DNA of 16,765 nucleotides from an uncultured Bacilli bacterium (GTDB lineage Bacteria > Bacillota_I > Bacilli_A > RF39 > UBA660). Under the pieces are notes generated by a model. That model had not been told where the DNA came from and ran no database searches. It was given only the letters and a program-made list of their open reading frames with translations. The position numbers were made by a program, and so were the translations under genes. The stretch's first letter is position 1. Each line of letters begins with the position of its first letter. The stretch lies in contig CANPWS010000008.1 of NCBI GenBank assembly GCA_947584955.1, forward strand, positions 1-16,765, read 5' to 3'. Shown here in pieces: positions 1 to 6,829 of this stretch.

Positions 1-106
<106 letters not shown>

Positions 107-108
107 TT

Positions 109-117
109 ATTTTACCA
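109..117 (-). promoter_or_regulatory. Candidate extended -10 promoter for mbl
   Basis: On the minus strand the spoIIID-mbl gap reads TGGTAAAAT, an extended -10 of TGnTANNNT type about 24 bases upstream of the mbl ATG. No convincing -35 lies 17 bases further upstream. It could let mbl be transcribed independently of sporulation. Evidence is motif match only. Confidence 0.33.
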
Positions 118-138
118 TATTTTGTATATTTTTTATAG

Positions 139-399
139 TTAAAACTCCATTTTTTTATGCAAAAATTTCTCTTTTGTCGCATTTCCTCCTCGAATGTGTC
201 TAATATCTAAATGATACTTTAAAATTTTTGAAACTTCACTATATAATGAAGCATCTATTTCTAATAATCTTTCTTTTAAATCTTTATGTACTGTACTTTT
301 ACTAACATTAAATACTTTTGCAATATCTCTAATAGTATCTTTTGTTTTTATAATATAATTTGATTCTAAAATAACTCTATTTGTAATATTTTTATTCAT
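139..399 (-). CDS. spoIIID: SpoIIID, sporulation transcription regulator
   Basis: 86 residues, close to the roughly 93 of Bacillus SpoIIID. Residues about 21-42 form the helix-turn-helix (DIAKVFNVSKSTVHKDL), nearly identical to the family signature. Residues 68-79 (HIRGGNATKEKF) match the conserved basic C-terminal segment that adds minor-groove contacts. SpoIIID is a small DNA-binding protein that activates and represses many sigma-E genes in the mother cell. The ATG follows a clear AGGAGA SD. An intrinsic terminator separates it from spoIIQ, so it should have its own promoter in 400-445. That spacer contains TAATATT, which fits the sigma-E -35 consensus KMATATT, but no good CATACANT partner, so no promoter is called. 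mbl follows 53 bases downstream. Confidence 0.95.
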   Translation of the reverse strand: MNKNITNRVILESNYIIKTKDTIRDIAKVFNVSKSTVHKDLKERLLEIDASLYSEVSKILKYHLDIRHIRGGNATKEKFLHKKMEF

Positions 400-445
400 A
401 ATATCTCCTAATTAATTATATTAATATAGTTAAATATTATGTTTT

Positions 446-466
446 AAAAAAAGGCAAATAATGCCT
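446..466 (-). terminator. Intrinsic terminator after spoIIQ
   Basis: Minus strand: AGGCA, a five-base TTATT loop, TGCCT, then a run of T. The 5-bp stem is short but contains the only G/C-rich bases nearby and is directly followed by T. The 5' arm overlaps the spoIIQ stop codon (TAG at 465-467). It should separate spoIIQ from spoIIID. Confidence 0.72.
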
Positions 467-1109
467 ATAAATCTGTTAAATTTTTATCATAATACAATTC
501 TGGATTAACAATTTGTCCCATATAATAAAGTTCAAAATGCAAATTATTTTCATTTTCTAAATTTAAATTAGATTTTCCACTTTTACCAATTATTTGTCCT
601 TGAACTACTTTATCATCTACTTTTACATTAATTTCAGATAAACTTTGATAAACACTTATAAGCTCATTAGTATGTCTAATTTCAACTACTGTACCTAAAA
701 CATTATCATTTTTTACATCAATAACTGTTCCTTCTAAAATAGAGACAACATCAAACTGAGTATCTGAATAATAGTCTACGCCAGAATTTTGCATGTATGT
801 ATTTTCATAATAAATTATAGAGTTTTGTTGACTTTCTGCTTCTGCGGTATAATCATAATAATTTCTAAATACTTTAACGTTATCACTAGTAAAAGGTTTA
901 ATTATTGTCTCGCTTGTTCCTACAACTGGCATATAATTATCATTATTTATAATTTCTTTATCGACATATTCTGTCTCTTTATCTATTTTCTTTTCCTTTA
1001 ATAAAGCATTAGACAAAATATTAGCTGTAAAATACATACTAACTGCAAAGAGTATTAAAGCAATTGCATAAATTCCTGGAACAACAAATGATTTAAGTTT
1101 TCTTTTCAT
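465..1109 (-). CDS. spoIIQ: SpoIIQ, forespore engulfment and channel protein (degenerate LytM domain)
   Basis: 214 residues: a short basic cytoplasmic N-terminus, one membrane segment at about 11-30, then an exported LytM/M23-type domain at about 95-207. Lines such as MPVV, YQSLSEI, GQIIGKSGKS and HFEL match Bacillus SpoIIQ closely. SpoIIQ sits in the forespore membrane, binds SpoIIIAH from the mother cell, and supports engulfment and the feeding-tube channel. The metal site looks broken: the first M23 histidine position is Asn108 (NSGVD) and the HxH pair is Asn189-Leu-His191, so this copy is probably non-enzymatic, as in B. subtilis. It ends sooner than B. subtilis SpoIIQ, lacking that protein's long charged tail. 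The ATG follows GAGGTG. A sigma-F-like promoter and SD-overlapping hairpin lie just upstream. Confidence 0.93.
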   Translation of the reverse strand: MKRKLKSFVVPGIYAIALILFAVSMYFTANILSNALLKEKKIDKETEYVDKEIINNDNYMPVVGTSETIIKPFTSDNVKVFRNYYDYTAEAESQQNSIIYYENTYMQNSGVDYYSDTQFDVVSILEGTVIDVKNDNVLGTVVEIRHTNELISVYQSLSEINVKVDDKVVQGQIIGKSGKSNLNLENENNLHFELYYMGQIVNPELYYDKNLTDL

Positions 1110-1117
1110 TTTTTCAC

Positions 1118-1146
1118 CTCTATTTTAATTTTTTCCTAAAATAGAG
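1118..1146 (-). promoter_or_regulatory. Hairpin masking the spoIIQ SD, with the -10 in its loop
   Basis: Perfect 10-bp inverted repeat. On the minus strand the arms are CTCTATTTTA (1146-1137) and TAAAATAGAG (1127-1118) with a 9-base loop GGAAAAAAT. The 3' arm supplies the GAG of the GAGGTG SD of spoIIQ, and the loop is the core of the sigma-F-like -10. RNA coming from spoIID could fold this and hide part of the SD; RNA started at the local promoter would lack the 5' arm. The arms are seen directly; the regulatory role is inferred. No T-run follows on the minus strand, so it is not a terminator for spoIID. Confidence 0.6.
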
Positions 1147-1155
1147 TTTTTATAC
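1128..1155 (-). promoter_or_regulatory. Sigma-F-type promoter of spoIIQ
   Basis: Minus strand: GTATA at 1155-1151, a 14-base spacer, then GGAAAAAAT at 1136-1128, with one more T. This fits the sigma-F consensus GYWTA and GGNRANAWTW at every position; the spacer is one base below the usual 15. Bacillus spoIIQ is known to be transcribed by sigma-F in the forespore, so motif and gene identity agree. The predicted start lies only about 15 bases before the ATG. Confidence 0.7.
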
Positions 1156-1163
1156 ATTTTTTA

Positions 1164-2087
1164 TTACTTTATTTTACCAATCGTAACTCCTGTATAATAA
1201 TATTTTAATATTTCTTCATAATTATATCCTTCTTTTGCCATACCAAGTGCACCATATTGACTCATTCCAACTCCATGTCCATATCCACATGTATTAATAA
1301 TTATTTTATCATTTTCTTGTCTGAAAGAAAAATCATATGATTTTAAACCTAATATATTATAAACATCTTTTGCTTCAAAATCCTTTCCATTTATTTTTAA
1401 TTTTAATATTCTATTTGTAGCACTTCGCAAAGTTACTTCAACATTAAGTTTATCATTATATGGTAAATTTAATTTTTCATAAAAACTAGATAAACTAATA
1501 CTTGTACTAGATTTAAATGCTGAAGATGTATCTTTATCCCAAAAGCTATCTACACTTTTCAAATATGGTAAATTTAAATTAAAAATATTTTGAACATCTT
1601 CAGTATAACCATTACTAGTTGAAAAGAATAATGCATCTATTACTTCATCATCATAATACATAACTTTGTCTAAAGTTTCATTTACTGCACTTCTTAGCTT
1701 ATTAATATTTTCTGTATAATTAAATCCCCAAGCTTCTTTTAAATAATCTAAATCTAAATATACTTGATTAGCTACAGAATCTACTACATCATATTCGCTA
1801 TCTTTATTGTAATTTATCCTTTTTAATGCATAACTTCTAGAGGCTACAGCCTGTGCTTTAAAAGCTTCTTTTTCAAAATATATTGGCATTTCTCCTGCTA
1901 AAACACCAACAATATATTCTTCAAGTGGCATTACTTCAATAGTATTTGTACTAAGTCTTTTAACTCTTATATTTCTATTTTCTATATAGTTAAGTTCTAT
2001 TTCTTTTAAAAAATATAACTTATATATAAATACAATAAAAAAAGGTATAAATATTATAGCCAATGTAAAAGCAATTATTCTTTTCAT
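1164..2087 (-). CDS. spoIID: SpoIID, engulfment peptidoglycan lytic transglycosylase
   Basis: 307 residues from the chosen start. One membrane anchor at about 3-27, then an exported SpoIID/LytB domain. Diagnostic segments are PLEEYIVGVLAGEMP (54-68, with Glu66 the likely catalytic acid), EAFKAQAVASRSYAL (74-88), STSNGYTED (156-164) and GYGHGVGMSQYGALGMA (268-284). SpoIID cuts glycan strands after SpoIIP removes stem peptides, driving mother-cell membrane migration round the forespore. The ORF extends nine codons upstream to a GTG at 2114, but the ATG at 2087 has a well-spaced TAGGTG SD and starts MKRIIAF ahead of the membrane segment, so it is preferred. The SD-like box is duplicated (TAGGTGAATAT and TAGGTGAAAATAT). 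A weak sigma-E-like element (AATATACT) overlaps the gap. DUF1146 is 45 bases upstream. Confidence 0.95.
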   Translation of the reverse strand: MKRIIAFTLAIIFIPFFIVFIYKLYFLKEIELNYIENRNIRVKRLSTNTIEVMPLEEYIVGVLAGEMPIYFEKEAFKAQAVASRSYALKRINYNKDSEYDVVDSVANQVYLDLDYLKEAWGFNYTENINKLRSAVNETLDKVMYYDDEVIDALFFSTSNGYTEDVQNIFNLNLPYLKSVDSFWDKDTSSAFKSSTSISLSSFYEKLNLPYNDKLNVEVTLRSATNRILKLKINGKDFEAKDVYNILGLKSYDFSFRQENDKIIINTCGYGHGVGMSQYGALGMAKEGYNYEEILKYYYTGVTIGKIK

Positions 2088-2132
2088 ATTTTCACCTACT
2101 ATAAGTATATTCACCTAATTTTATAAAATTTG

Positions 2133-2330
2133 TCATAATATATTGTTAAATACATTCATAAAATCATATAAAAAATTTACTACTAAATAACTAATACTAA
2201 AAATTAGTGCCATATAAAATACTCTTGCTTGATAATATCTATTTTTCTTAAATATCATATTTATATTAATACTATCTAATCCCCATATTACAAGTGGAAT
2301 TACTAATACATATAATAATAATTTACTCAT
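2133..2330 (-). CDS. DUF1146 (YwzB-type) small membrane protein
   Basis: 65 residues with two membrane helices, at about 3-17 and 36-58, separated by a basic loop (FKKNRYYQARVFYMAL). The spacing and the segments D-x-I-x-x-x-x-x-F-K-K and Y-L-V-V-N-F-L-Y-D-F match the DUF1146/YwzB family, whose role is unknown to me. It overlaps the end of rpiB by eight bases (ATGAGTAA, in which the rpiB stop follows the start), with no good SD of its own, so translation is probably coupled to rpiB. In Bacillus the homologue lies between the ATP synthase operon and spoIID, and here too spoIID follows. Confidence 0.82.
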   Translation of the reverse strand: MSKLLLYVLVIPLVIWGLDSININMIFKKNRYYQARVFYMALIFSISYLVVNFLYDFMNVFNNIL

Positions 2331-2763
2331 TTTCTATTCTTATTATTTTCTCACATCTATTTTTATATTTTTCTTCATTTAAAAAATCTGTTGTTAAAAA
2401 TTTATCAGTTATATTAGCAGCTTCTTGTTCACTAAGTACTTCAGACATACTTATTACGTTAGCATCATTGTGTTCTCGGCATAATATAGCTTCTCGCTCA
2501 TTGGAAACTTTTGCACAATAAATTCCTTTCATTTTATTTAATGCTATACTCATCCCAATACCAGTTCCACATATTGCTATGCCATAATCTACTTCATGTG
2601 CAATGATGGCTTTTCCTAATTTATATGCATAATCTGGAAAATCAACAGAAAGTTCAGTATCTGTTCCATAATTTATTACTTCGTACCCTTTTTCTTTTAA
2701 ATATGAAAAAAGATATTTTTTTAATTTAACACCACGGTGATCATTTGTTATACCAATCTTCAT
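2323..2763 (-). CDS. rpiB: RpiB, ribose-5-phosphate isomerase B
   Basis: 146 residues, the normal length of the RpiB/LacAB family. Key segments are ITNDHRG (5-11, Asp8-His9), SVDFPDYA (39-46), the CGTGIGMSIA stretch from Cys65 (the catalytic cysteine position), and REHNDANV (96-103, with His98 of the active site). It interconverts ribose 5-phosphate and ribulose 5-phosphate in the pentose phosphate pathway. The related LacA/LacB subunits act on galactose 6-phosphate, but no lac genes are nearby and the neighbourhood matches Bacillus ywlF (rpiB), so RpiB is preferred. The ATG follows GGAGGA. It has an extended -10 promoter and opens a transcript with DUF1146, probably on to spoIID. Confidence 0.92.
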   Translation of the reverse strand: MKIGITNDHRGVKLKKYLFSYLKEKGYEVINYGTDTELSVDFPDYAYKLGKAIIAHEVDYGIAICGTGIGMSIALNKMKGIYCAKVSNEREAILCREHNDANVISMSEVLSEQEAANITDKFLTTDFLNEEKYKNRCEKIIRIENE

Positions 2764-2790
2764 TTGTAAATTCCTCCATTTCTTATTTTT

Positions 2791-2799
2791 AGTATACCA
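2791..2799 (-). promoter_or_regulatory. Extended -10 promoter of rpiB
   Basis: Minus strand TGGTATACT, an extended -10 (TGnTATACT) about 28 bases before the rpiB ATG. No good -35 is present; instead an A-rich tract made by the 19-bp direct repeat at 2798-2816 lies immediately upstream and could act like an UP element. Confidence 0.6.
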
Positions 2800-2885
2800 T
2801 TAATTTAATTTTTTTACTACATTACGTTATTAAAAAAATATTAATTTCTAAAATGTAAAAAGAATTCATTAATTTAATTTTTTTA
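2798..2885. repeat. Exact 19-bp direct repeat, 69-base period
   Basis: CATTAATTTAATTTTTTTA occurs at 2798-2816 and again, exactly, at 2867-2885. The first copy abuts the rpiB -10; the second fills most of the loop of the terminator at 2857-2903. A/T-only sequence makes chance copies more likely than usual, but 19 of 19 over such a short distance suggests local duplication. Confidence 0.7.
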
Positions 2886-2903
2886 AATATATGAATTCTT
2901 TTT
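2857..2903 (-). terminator. Intrinsic terminator after the lipoprotein gene
   Basis: 13-bp perfect inverted repeat: AAAAAGAATTCAT at 2857-2869 and ATGAATTCTTTTT at 2891-2903, with a 21-base A/T loop. Either strand ends in a T-run, so it can work in both directions. It closes the lipoprotein transcript before the rpiB promoter. Confidence 0.7.
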
Positions 2904-2911
2904 TTATCTAT

Positions 2912-4381
2912 CTACTCTTTTTTCTTTTTATTAACTAATACAGACTTACTATTAACATTGATTAATTCTGAGTTAAAATCTTCATCATTTAACTCTTTTT
3001 CTTCTTCACCTTGTGATTTATCATTTATTTCAGGTTCTAATTCTTGAAAATCAAATGAATTTAATACGTTTTTATCTACTTTATTTACATTTAACTCATC
3101 ATTTTTAATCATTTTAACATTTCCAATATTATTTTCTAAATCATTATCTTCTTCTTTTTTATCTGTTATATCAAATTCAAACATTTCATTGTTATCATCA
3201 CTTGTTTTTTCGTCTTTTTTATTTATTTTAGTTTCTTTTGAATTAACATTTATTGTAGATGTATTTTTATTTATGTTATTTACAATATTAGTAAAATCAT
3301 CATTTTTCTTGATTTTTGGTTCAATCACTGTTATTTCTTCTTCCTGCTTACTATCTAAATCCAAATTAAATAGTTTTTCTTCTTTTTCTTTTGTTTGTTC
3401 TTTTTTATTCTTATTACCATCTTCATTGTTAAATTCAAAATTAAAGATCTCTTCATTTTCTTTTAGTCTTTTATCTAATTTTGTTTCTGTTTTATTAGTA
3501 TTTTCTGATTCTTTCTTTTTCTTTTCAGTTATAATCTTATCCATATTAACTGCATTTTTATTTGAAGAATTTGTCTCTAAACTAGTTTTCTTTTTCTGAC
3601 TATTATTAAGAGACATAGCAGTTAAATTAGCTATTTTCTTTTCAACATCATATCCAGAATTATTTGCATCTCTTATCTGCTTTGTAATACTTCCTTTTTG
3701 ACTAGTTGAAGATTGACTTTTACCACCTATATTTCCAAGAATAAATATTACTAAAATTATTACTACTGCAATAGCTATACCATAATATATATAATCATAA
3801 CTGTTAAGTTCAAAAGTGTAATTTATATCAGTTACTCCTGGTGATGTGATATTCCATGTAAGTTCAGTTCCATCTATACTTTCAGAATTTGAATTGTTAT
3901 CAGATGATATAACAGGTAAAATTACTGAATATTTAACTGTAGCATTATTAAAATCTATTCCTAAATTTGACAAATCGACATAAAAGTTTGCAGTATATTT
4001 ATTACTACTAAGTCCTTTTTCTACACTAAACATTCTTGATTCTATCGCAGGATCATAAGAATTATTATACAAATACAATAAATCAAATTTATCATCTTTA
4101 TTTCCTAATGATATGTCATCAATATTATCAAAATGCTTAGTTATAACCATTCCATATGTACCATTTTCATTATACTGGCTAACATTATAACCATATGCTG
4201 AAAATTTATTTTTATATTCTTCTATACTATTTTCCAGTGAAGTATTTGGAGAATTTGATGCAATAATAATTTTATAATCTACACTTTTATCTTCTTTTAT
4301 TTCCATAGACATATTAAAATTATTACAACCTGTTATAAAAAAAGCTAATAGCAACATTAAAATATTTTTTATTTTTTTCAT
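2912..4381 (-). CDS. Lipoprotein with one membrane helix and long charged cytoplasmic tail
   Basis: 489 residues, family not recognised. Residues 1-19 are a lipoprotein signal (LLAFFITGC, lipid-modified Cys19). Residues 20-195 form an exported domain predicted to be beta-rich. A membrane helix follows at about 197-217 (YIYYGIAIAVVIILVIFILG). Residues 218-489 are a low-complexity Lys/Glu/Asn/Ser tail that should be in the cytoplasm. The protein is therefore anchored twice, by lipid and by helix. Within the tail a short acidic-aromatic motif recurs: EIFNFEFN (311), KLFNLDLD (336), EMFEFDIT (399) and a looser LNSFDFQE (440). Such repeats in a disordered region resemble docking sites for a partner. 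The ATG follows GAGGA; the gene has its own promoter and terminator. Confidence 0.75.
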   Translation of the reverse strand: MKKIKNILMLLLAFFITGCNNFNMSMEIKEDKSVDYKIIIASNSPNTSLENSIEEYKNKFSAYGYNVSQYNENGTYGMVITKHFDNIDDISLGNKDDKFDLLYLYNNSYDPAIESRMFSVEKGLSSNKYTANFYVDLSNLGIDFNNATVKYSVILPVISSDNNSNSESIDGTELTWNITSPGVTDINYTFELNSYDYIYYGIAIAVVIILVIFILGNIGGKSQSSTSQKGSITKQIRDANNSGYDVEKKIANLTAMSLNNSQKKKTSLETNSSNKNAVNMDKIITEKKKKESENTNKTETKLDKRLKENEEIFNFEFNNEDGNKNKKEQTKEKEEKLFNLDLDSKQEEEITVIEPKIKKNDDFTNIVNNINKNTSTINVNSKETKINKKDEKTSDDNNEMFEFDITDKKEEDNDLENNIGNVKMIKNDELNVNKVDKNVLNSFDFQELEPEINDKSQGEEEKELNDEDFNSELINVNSKSVLVNKKKKE

Positions 4382-4406
4382 ATATATCCTCTACCATTCC
4401 ATTTTT

Positions 4407-4435
4407 AGAATAACATAATTTAAAGAAAAAAACAA
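4407..4435 (-). promoter_or_regulatory. Promoter of the lipoprotein gene
   Basis: Minus strand: TTGTTT at 4435-4430, a 17-base spacer ending in TGT, then TATTCT at 4412-4407. The TG gives an extended -10. It lies about 26 bases before the ATG. Confidence 0.48.
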
Positions 4436-4597
4436 TACAAAAATAATTTTAATTCTATTTTTTTACATATTACTTAATACTAATTTTAAATTATTATACA
4501 TTATATATATAAAATTATCATACTTAAAATAAATATAAATAATATTTTTATATAAAATTTGCCAATATATTTTTTATATTTAATATCATTTAATTAT

Positions 4598-4626
4598 TTG
4601 ACTTTTATTTTACAAAGAGATATTAT
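4598..4626 (+). promoter_or_regulatory. Sigma-A promoter of the 199-residue membrane protein gene
   Basis: TTGACT at 4598-4603, a 17-base spacer, then TATTAT at 4621-4626. This is the best canonical -35/-10 pair in the window. The 266-base gap 4382-4647 holds this promoter and the divergent one; the rest is A/T tract with nothing recognised. Confidence 0.75.
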
Positions 4627-4647
4627 ATTATAAAAGAAGGTAAAGAT

Positions 4648-5247
4648 ATGAATAAAAAAGTTAATTTTATTATTTCAATTTGTTTAATATTTATTTCTAT
4701 GCTGATGTTATTTTTAAAATATAATTATGTTTCTATTAGCCTAGGAATTATAACTATTTTAATAACTATTTTTATTTATCATAAAAATTTAAGATTATTA
4801 TTATTTTTTATTTTTATATCTATTTCGACTATATTTACAAATATTCTTATTTTACATGATCTTAATAAAGAAACTATTGATATTTTTAAAGACAAAAACT
4901 TTTTATTAGGTACTTTAGAATATGGATATTCTGGAGCTAAATATATTTTTAATGATGATTATACTTATATTAATTATACTACTGATAGTACCTCAAATAA
5001 TTATTGTACTGGTAAATATGAATATAGTTTTGGAGCAAAAAGTAACGATAATAAATTAATTTATGAAGATAAAGACAATTATTATTATACCTTAAATTTA
5101 ACTGAGGATTCTTGTATTATTATGAATGAAAAACTTGATATAACCGAAGATAGAAAAATAGTTGTATCTGTAAATAAAAAAGATAATAATTACATAATAT
5201 TTATAGATTCTGATAATAATGATGCATATATTGTAAATAAAAAATAA
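4648..5247 (+). CDS. Unrecognised membrane protein with three N-terminal helices
   Basis: 199 residues, family not recognised. Three hydrophobic helices lie at about 6-24, 27-44 and 49-70. Residues 71-199 are polar and rich in Tyr, Asn and Asp with alternating strands (YIFNDDYTYINYTTD, KYEYSFG, NYYYTLNL), suggesting a small beta domain at the membrane surface. It contains two cysteines in that domain (Cys120 and Cys155) that could form a disulphide if exported. The ATG follows AGAAGG eight bases upstream. It is a single-gene transcript with its own sigma-A promoter and a terminator shared with the convergent gene. No function can be assigned. Confidence 0.7.
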   Translation: MNKKVNFIISICLIFISMLMLFLKYNYVSISLGIITILITIFIYHKNLRLLLFFIFISISTIFTNILILHDLNKETIDIFKDKNFLLGTLEYGYSGAKYIFNDDYTYINYTTDSTSNNYCTGKYEYSFGAKSNDNKLIYEDKDNYYYTLNLTEDSCIIMNEKLDITEDRKIVVSVNKKDNNYIIFIDSDNNDAYIVNKK

Positions 5248-5279
5248 AGTATTGAAATTAATCTGATACTTTATTTTTT
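5239..5279. terminator. Bidirectional terminator shared by two convergent genes
   Basis: 14-bp perfect inverted repeat (5239-5252 and 5266-5279) with a 13-base loop: AAAAAATAAAGTAT and ATACTTTATTTTTT. Each strand ends in a T-run. Both stop codons lie inside the arms: TAA at 5245-5247 on the plus strand and TAA at 5273-5271 on the minus strand. Confidence 0.88.
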
Positions 5280-6122
5280 ATTATTGCGTTTTTTCTTTGC
5301 TACATCTTTTAAATCTTTGGCAATAGCTTCTTTTATATCATCACTTGTAAATAATACTTTTGTATCTTCTAAAGAAGATGATGTTTTATTTAATTTTTTT
5401 AGCTCTTTTTGAATTTCTTCGAGAGGAATTTGAATTGTCTTTTCTAGATTATCTATTTTTTTATAATCTCTTTTAGCATCTTCTATTTCTTTTAATTTAT
5501 TTTTTATATTTTTCTCTAATTCTTTACTTTTTTTAGTATTATTTTTTAAGCTTTTTAATTCTGAAAGTTCATATTTCATCTGTACTTCTAATTCTTTTCG
5601 TTTTATCTCTTTGGTAAGTGTTACTAATTCTAAAATAAGCAAAGTACCAAATAAAGTTAATATGCATATAGATGTAACTTTACTTGTTTTTGTTAAACTA
5701 TTTAAAAAGCTTAGCGTTATAAAATGATATTTATATTCTCCATAAATACTATCATCATTTATGTATAATTCATTTTCTTCTGTTTTAATTCTAATTAAAT
5801 AATTATTTTCATTTTTCTTTATATCAGTTACTTCGGCTAATTCTCTTTCTTGTTTACTATTTTTATAAACAATTATACTACCTACTTCTAGTTTTTCTAA
5901 ATTAGCTTTTTTAACTAATATTACATCAGTTGATTTTAAATTAGTAAGATTACTATCTTCTCTTATAATAATACTGCTATAACCAAATAGATAAGTATTT
6001 TGTAGTGAAGTATTTTGTAGTATTAACATATAGCAAAATATTGCTAATCCAAATACTAGCAAAACTTCTAATATATTTAATAATGGCTTTCTCACACTTA
6101 CCCTCTTTTCATTTTTATTCAT
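5271..6122 (-). CDS. Signal peptidase I-like membrane protein lacking the catalytic residues, with coiled coil
   Basis: 283 residues. Membrane helix 1 at about 14-34; an exported domain at 45-135 whose pattern STDVILVKKANLEKLEVGSIIVYK (64-87) matches the GD-x-V-x-V...L-x-x-GD-I-I-x-Y core of SipW-type signal peptidase I; helix 2 at about 149-170; then a Lys/Glu coiled coil at 171-250 and a basic C-terminus in the cytoplasm. The expected Ser-Met nucleophile site reads Ser50-Ile51, and the His-Arg dyad region reads ELAEV (94-98) with no His, so it is probably not a peptidase. The ATG overlaps the gmk stop (ATGAATAA) without an SD. A GTG nine codons later (6095) has an AGAGGG SD and is a good alternative start. 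Function unknown. Confidence 0.62.
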   Translation of the reverse strand: MNKNEKRVSVRKPLLNILEVLLVFGLAIFCYMLILQNTSLQNTYLFGYSSIIIREDSNLTNLKSTDVILVKKANLEKLEVGSIIVYKNSKQERELAEVTDIKKNENNYLIRIKTEENELYINDDSIYGEYKYHFITLSFLNSLTKTSKVTSICILTLFGTLLILELVTLTKEIKRKELEVQMKYELSELKSLKNNTKKSKELEKNIKNKLKEIEDAKRDYKKIDNLEKTIQIPLEEIQKELKKLNKTSSSLEDTKVLFTSDDIKEAIAKDLKDVAKKKRNNKK

Positions 6123-6714
6123 TTATATTTATTATATTTCTGCATACTTTGCTTTTTTCGCTATCAATAATATTTTCTACTTTAATTTGAGCTTTTTCTA
6201 AATCGTCATTAACAATAACATAATCATAAAAATCAATATTTTTTAATTCTTCTTTAGTTATTTGCATTCTATTTTTTATTACTGCTTCGCTTTCTGTATT
6301 TCTATTTCTTAATCTTTCTTCTAATTCTTTTAATGAAGGAGGAAGTATATAAATTAACACACTGTCTTTATATATGTTTTTTATATTTCTTGCACCTTTT
6401 ACTTCTATTTCGGCAATTACATCTACATTAGATTCTAATTTTTCATTAATTTTTGATTTTAATGTTCCATAGTAATTATCATTATATATTGCATATTCTA
6501 AAAAATCTCCTGCTGCTATTTTTTCTTTAAATTCTTCTTTACTTATAAAAAAATAGTCTACACCATCTTTTTCTCCTTCTCTTTTGGCTCTTGTTGTGGC
6601 ACTTACTGAATACCAAGCATTAAAATCATTTAATATTTTTTTACAAATTGTACCTTTTCCTACCCCAGATGGTCCTGATAAGATTATGAATAATCCATTT
6701 TTGCTTTTAATCAT
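6115..6714 (-). CDS. gmk: Guanylate kinase
   Basis: 199 residues, normal for the family. The P-loop is GPSGVGKGT (14-22); SATTRAKREGEKDGVDYFFI follows as the GMP-binding segment; the NYYGT, IEVKGARNIK and FIL-type PP segments of guanylate kinase are also present. It converts GMP to GDP using ATP. The only available start (ATG 6714) has no SD immediately upstream. An SD-like AGAAAGGAAA lies about 50 bases upstream, separated from the ATG by a predicted hairpin. The gene overlaps the downstream signal peptidase-like gene by eight bases. In Bacilli gmk usually sits with remA and rpoZ; neither is here. Confidence 0.96.
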   Translation of the reverse strand: MIKSKNGLFIILSGPSGVGKGTICKKILNDFNAWYSVSATTRAKREGEKDGVDYFFISKEEFKEKIAAGDFLEYAIYNDNYYGTLKSKINEKLESNVDVIAEIEVKGARNIKNIYKDSVLIYILPPSLKELEERLRNRNTESEAVIKNRMQITKEELKNIDFYDYVIVNDDLEKAQIKVENIIDSEKSKVCRNIININE

Positions 6715-6728
6715 TTATTTTTCAAATC

Positions 6729-6829
6729 ATCAATTCTTAAAGAAAATATATTCTTTTAATTGATTTCCTTTCTAATACCTTATTTTATTTTTTAATATAT
6801 AAATTAATTTTTCGTCGGTATTTAACGAA
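6729..6829 (-). promoter_or_regulatory. Possible structured leader of gmk
   Basis: The 172-base gap 6715-6886 is nearly all A/T except a G/C-bearing hairpin, TTCGT (6829-6825 on the minus strand) with ACGAA (6815-6811). Its loop contains AATACC, which can pair with GGTATT at 6779-6774 to make a pseudoknot. A second hairpin follows at 6764-6729 (ATCAATT with AATTGAT outside, AAAGAA with TTCTTT inside) between an SD-like AGAAAGG and the ATG. No known riboswitch class was recognised and no clear promoter was found. Confidence 0.35.

Noticed and set aside
400..445. Sigma-E promoter for spoIIID
   Set aside because: TAATATT fits the -35, but no sequence at the right spacing fits CATACANT well enough to call.
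789..1001. Plus-strand 70-codon hydrophobic ORF
   Set aside because: Antisense to spoIIQ, no SD or promoter, hydrophobicity explained by the complementary codons.
1118..1155. Inverted repeat read as a plus-strand terminator (five T follow on the plus strand)
   Set aside because: No plus-strand gene ends here; the SD and promoter overlap on the minus strand explains it better.
2088..2114. Nine-codon N-terminal extension of spoIID beginning with GTG at 2114
   Set aside because: The GTG has no SD of its own, whereas the ATG at 2087 has a well-spaced TAGGTG and is followed directly by the membrane anchor.
3189..3599. Plus-strand ORF of 136 codons, rich in Ser, Phe and Leu
   Set aside because: It is the antisense shadow of the Lys/Glu-rich lipoprotein tail; its composition is the mirror image and it has no SD.
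6811..6829. TTCGT...ACGAA element considered as a T-box or known riboswitch
   Set aside because: No T-box sequence, no specifier stem, and no other known riboswitch signature was recognised; kept only as a possible structured leader.
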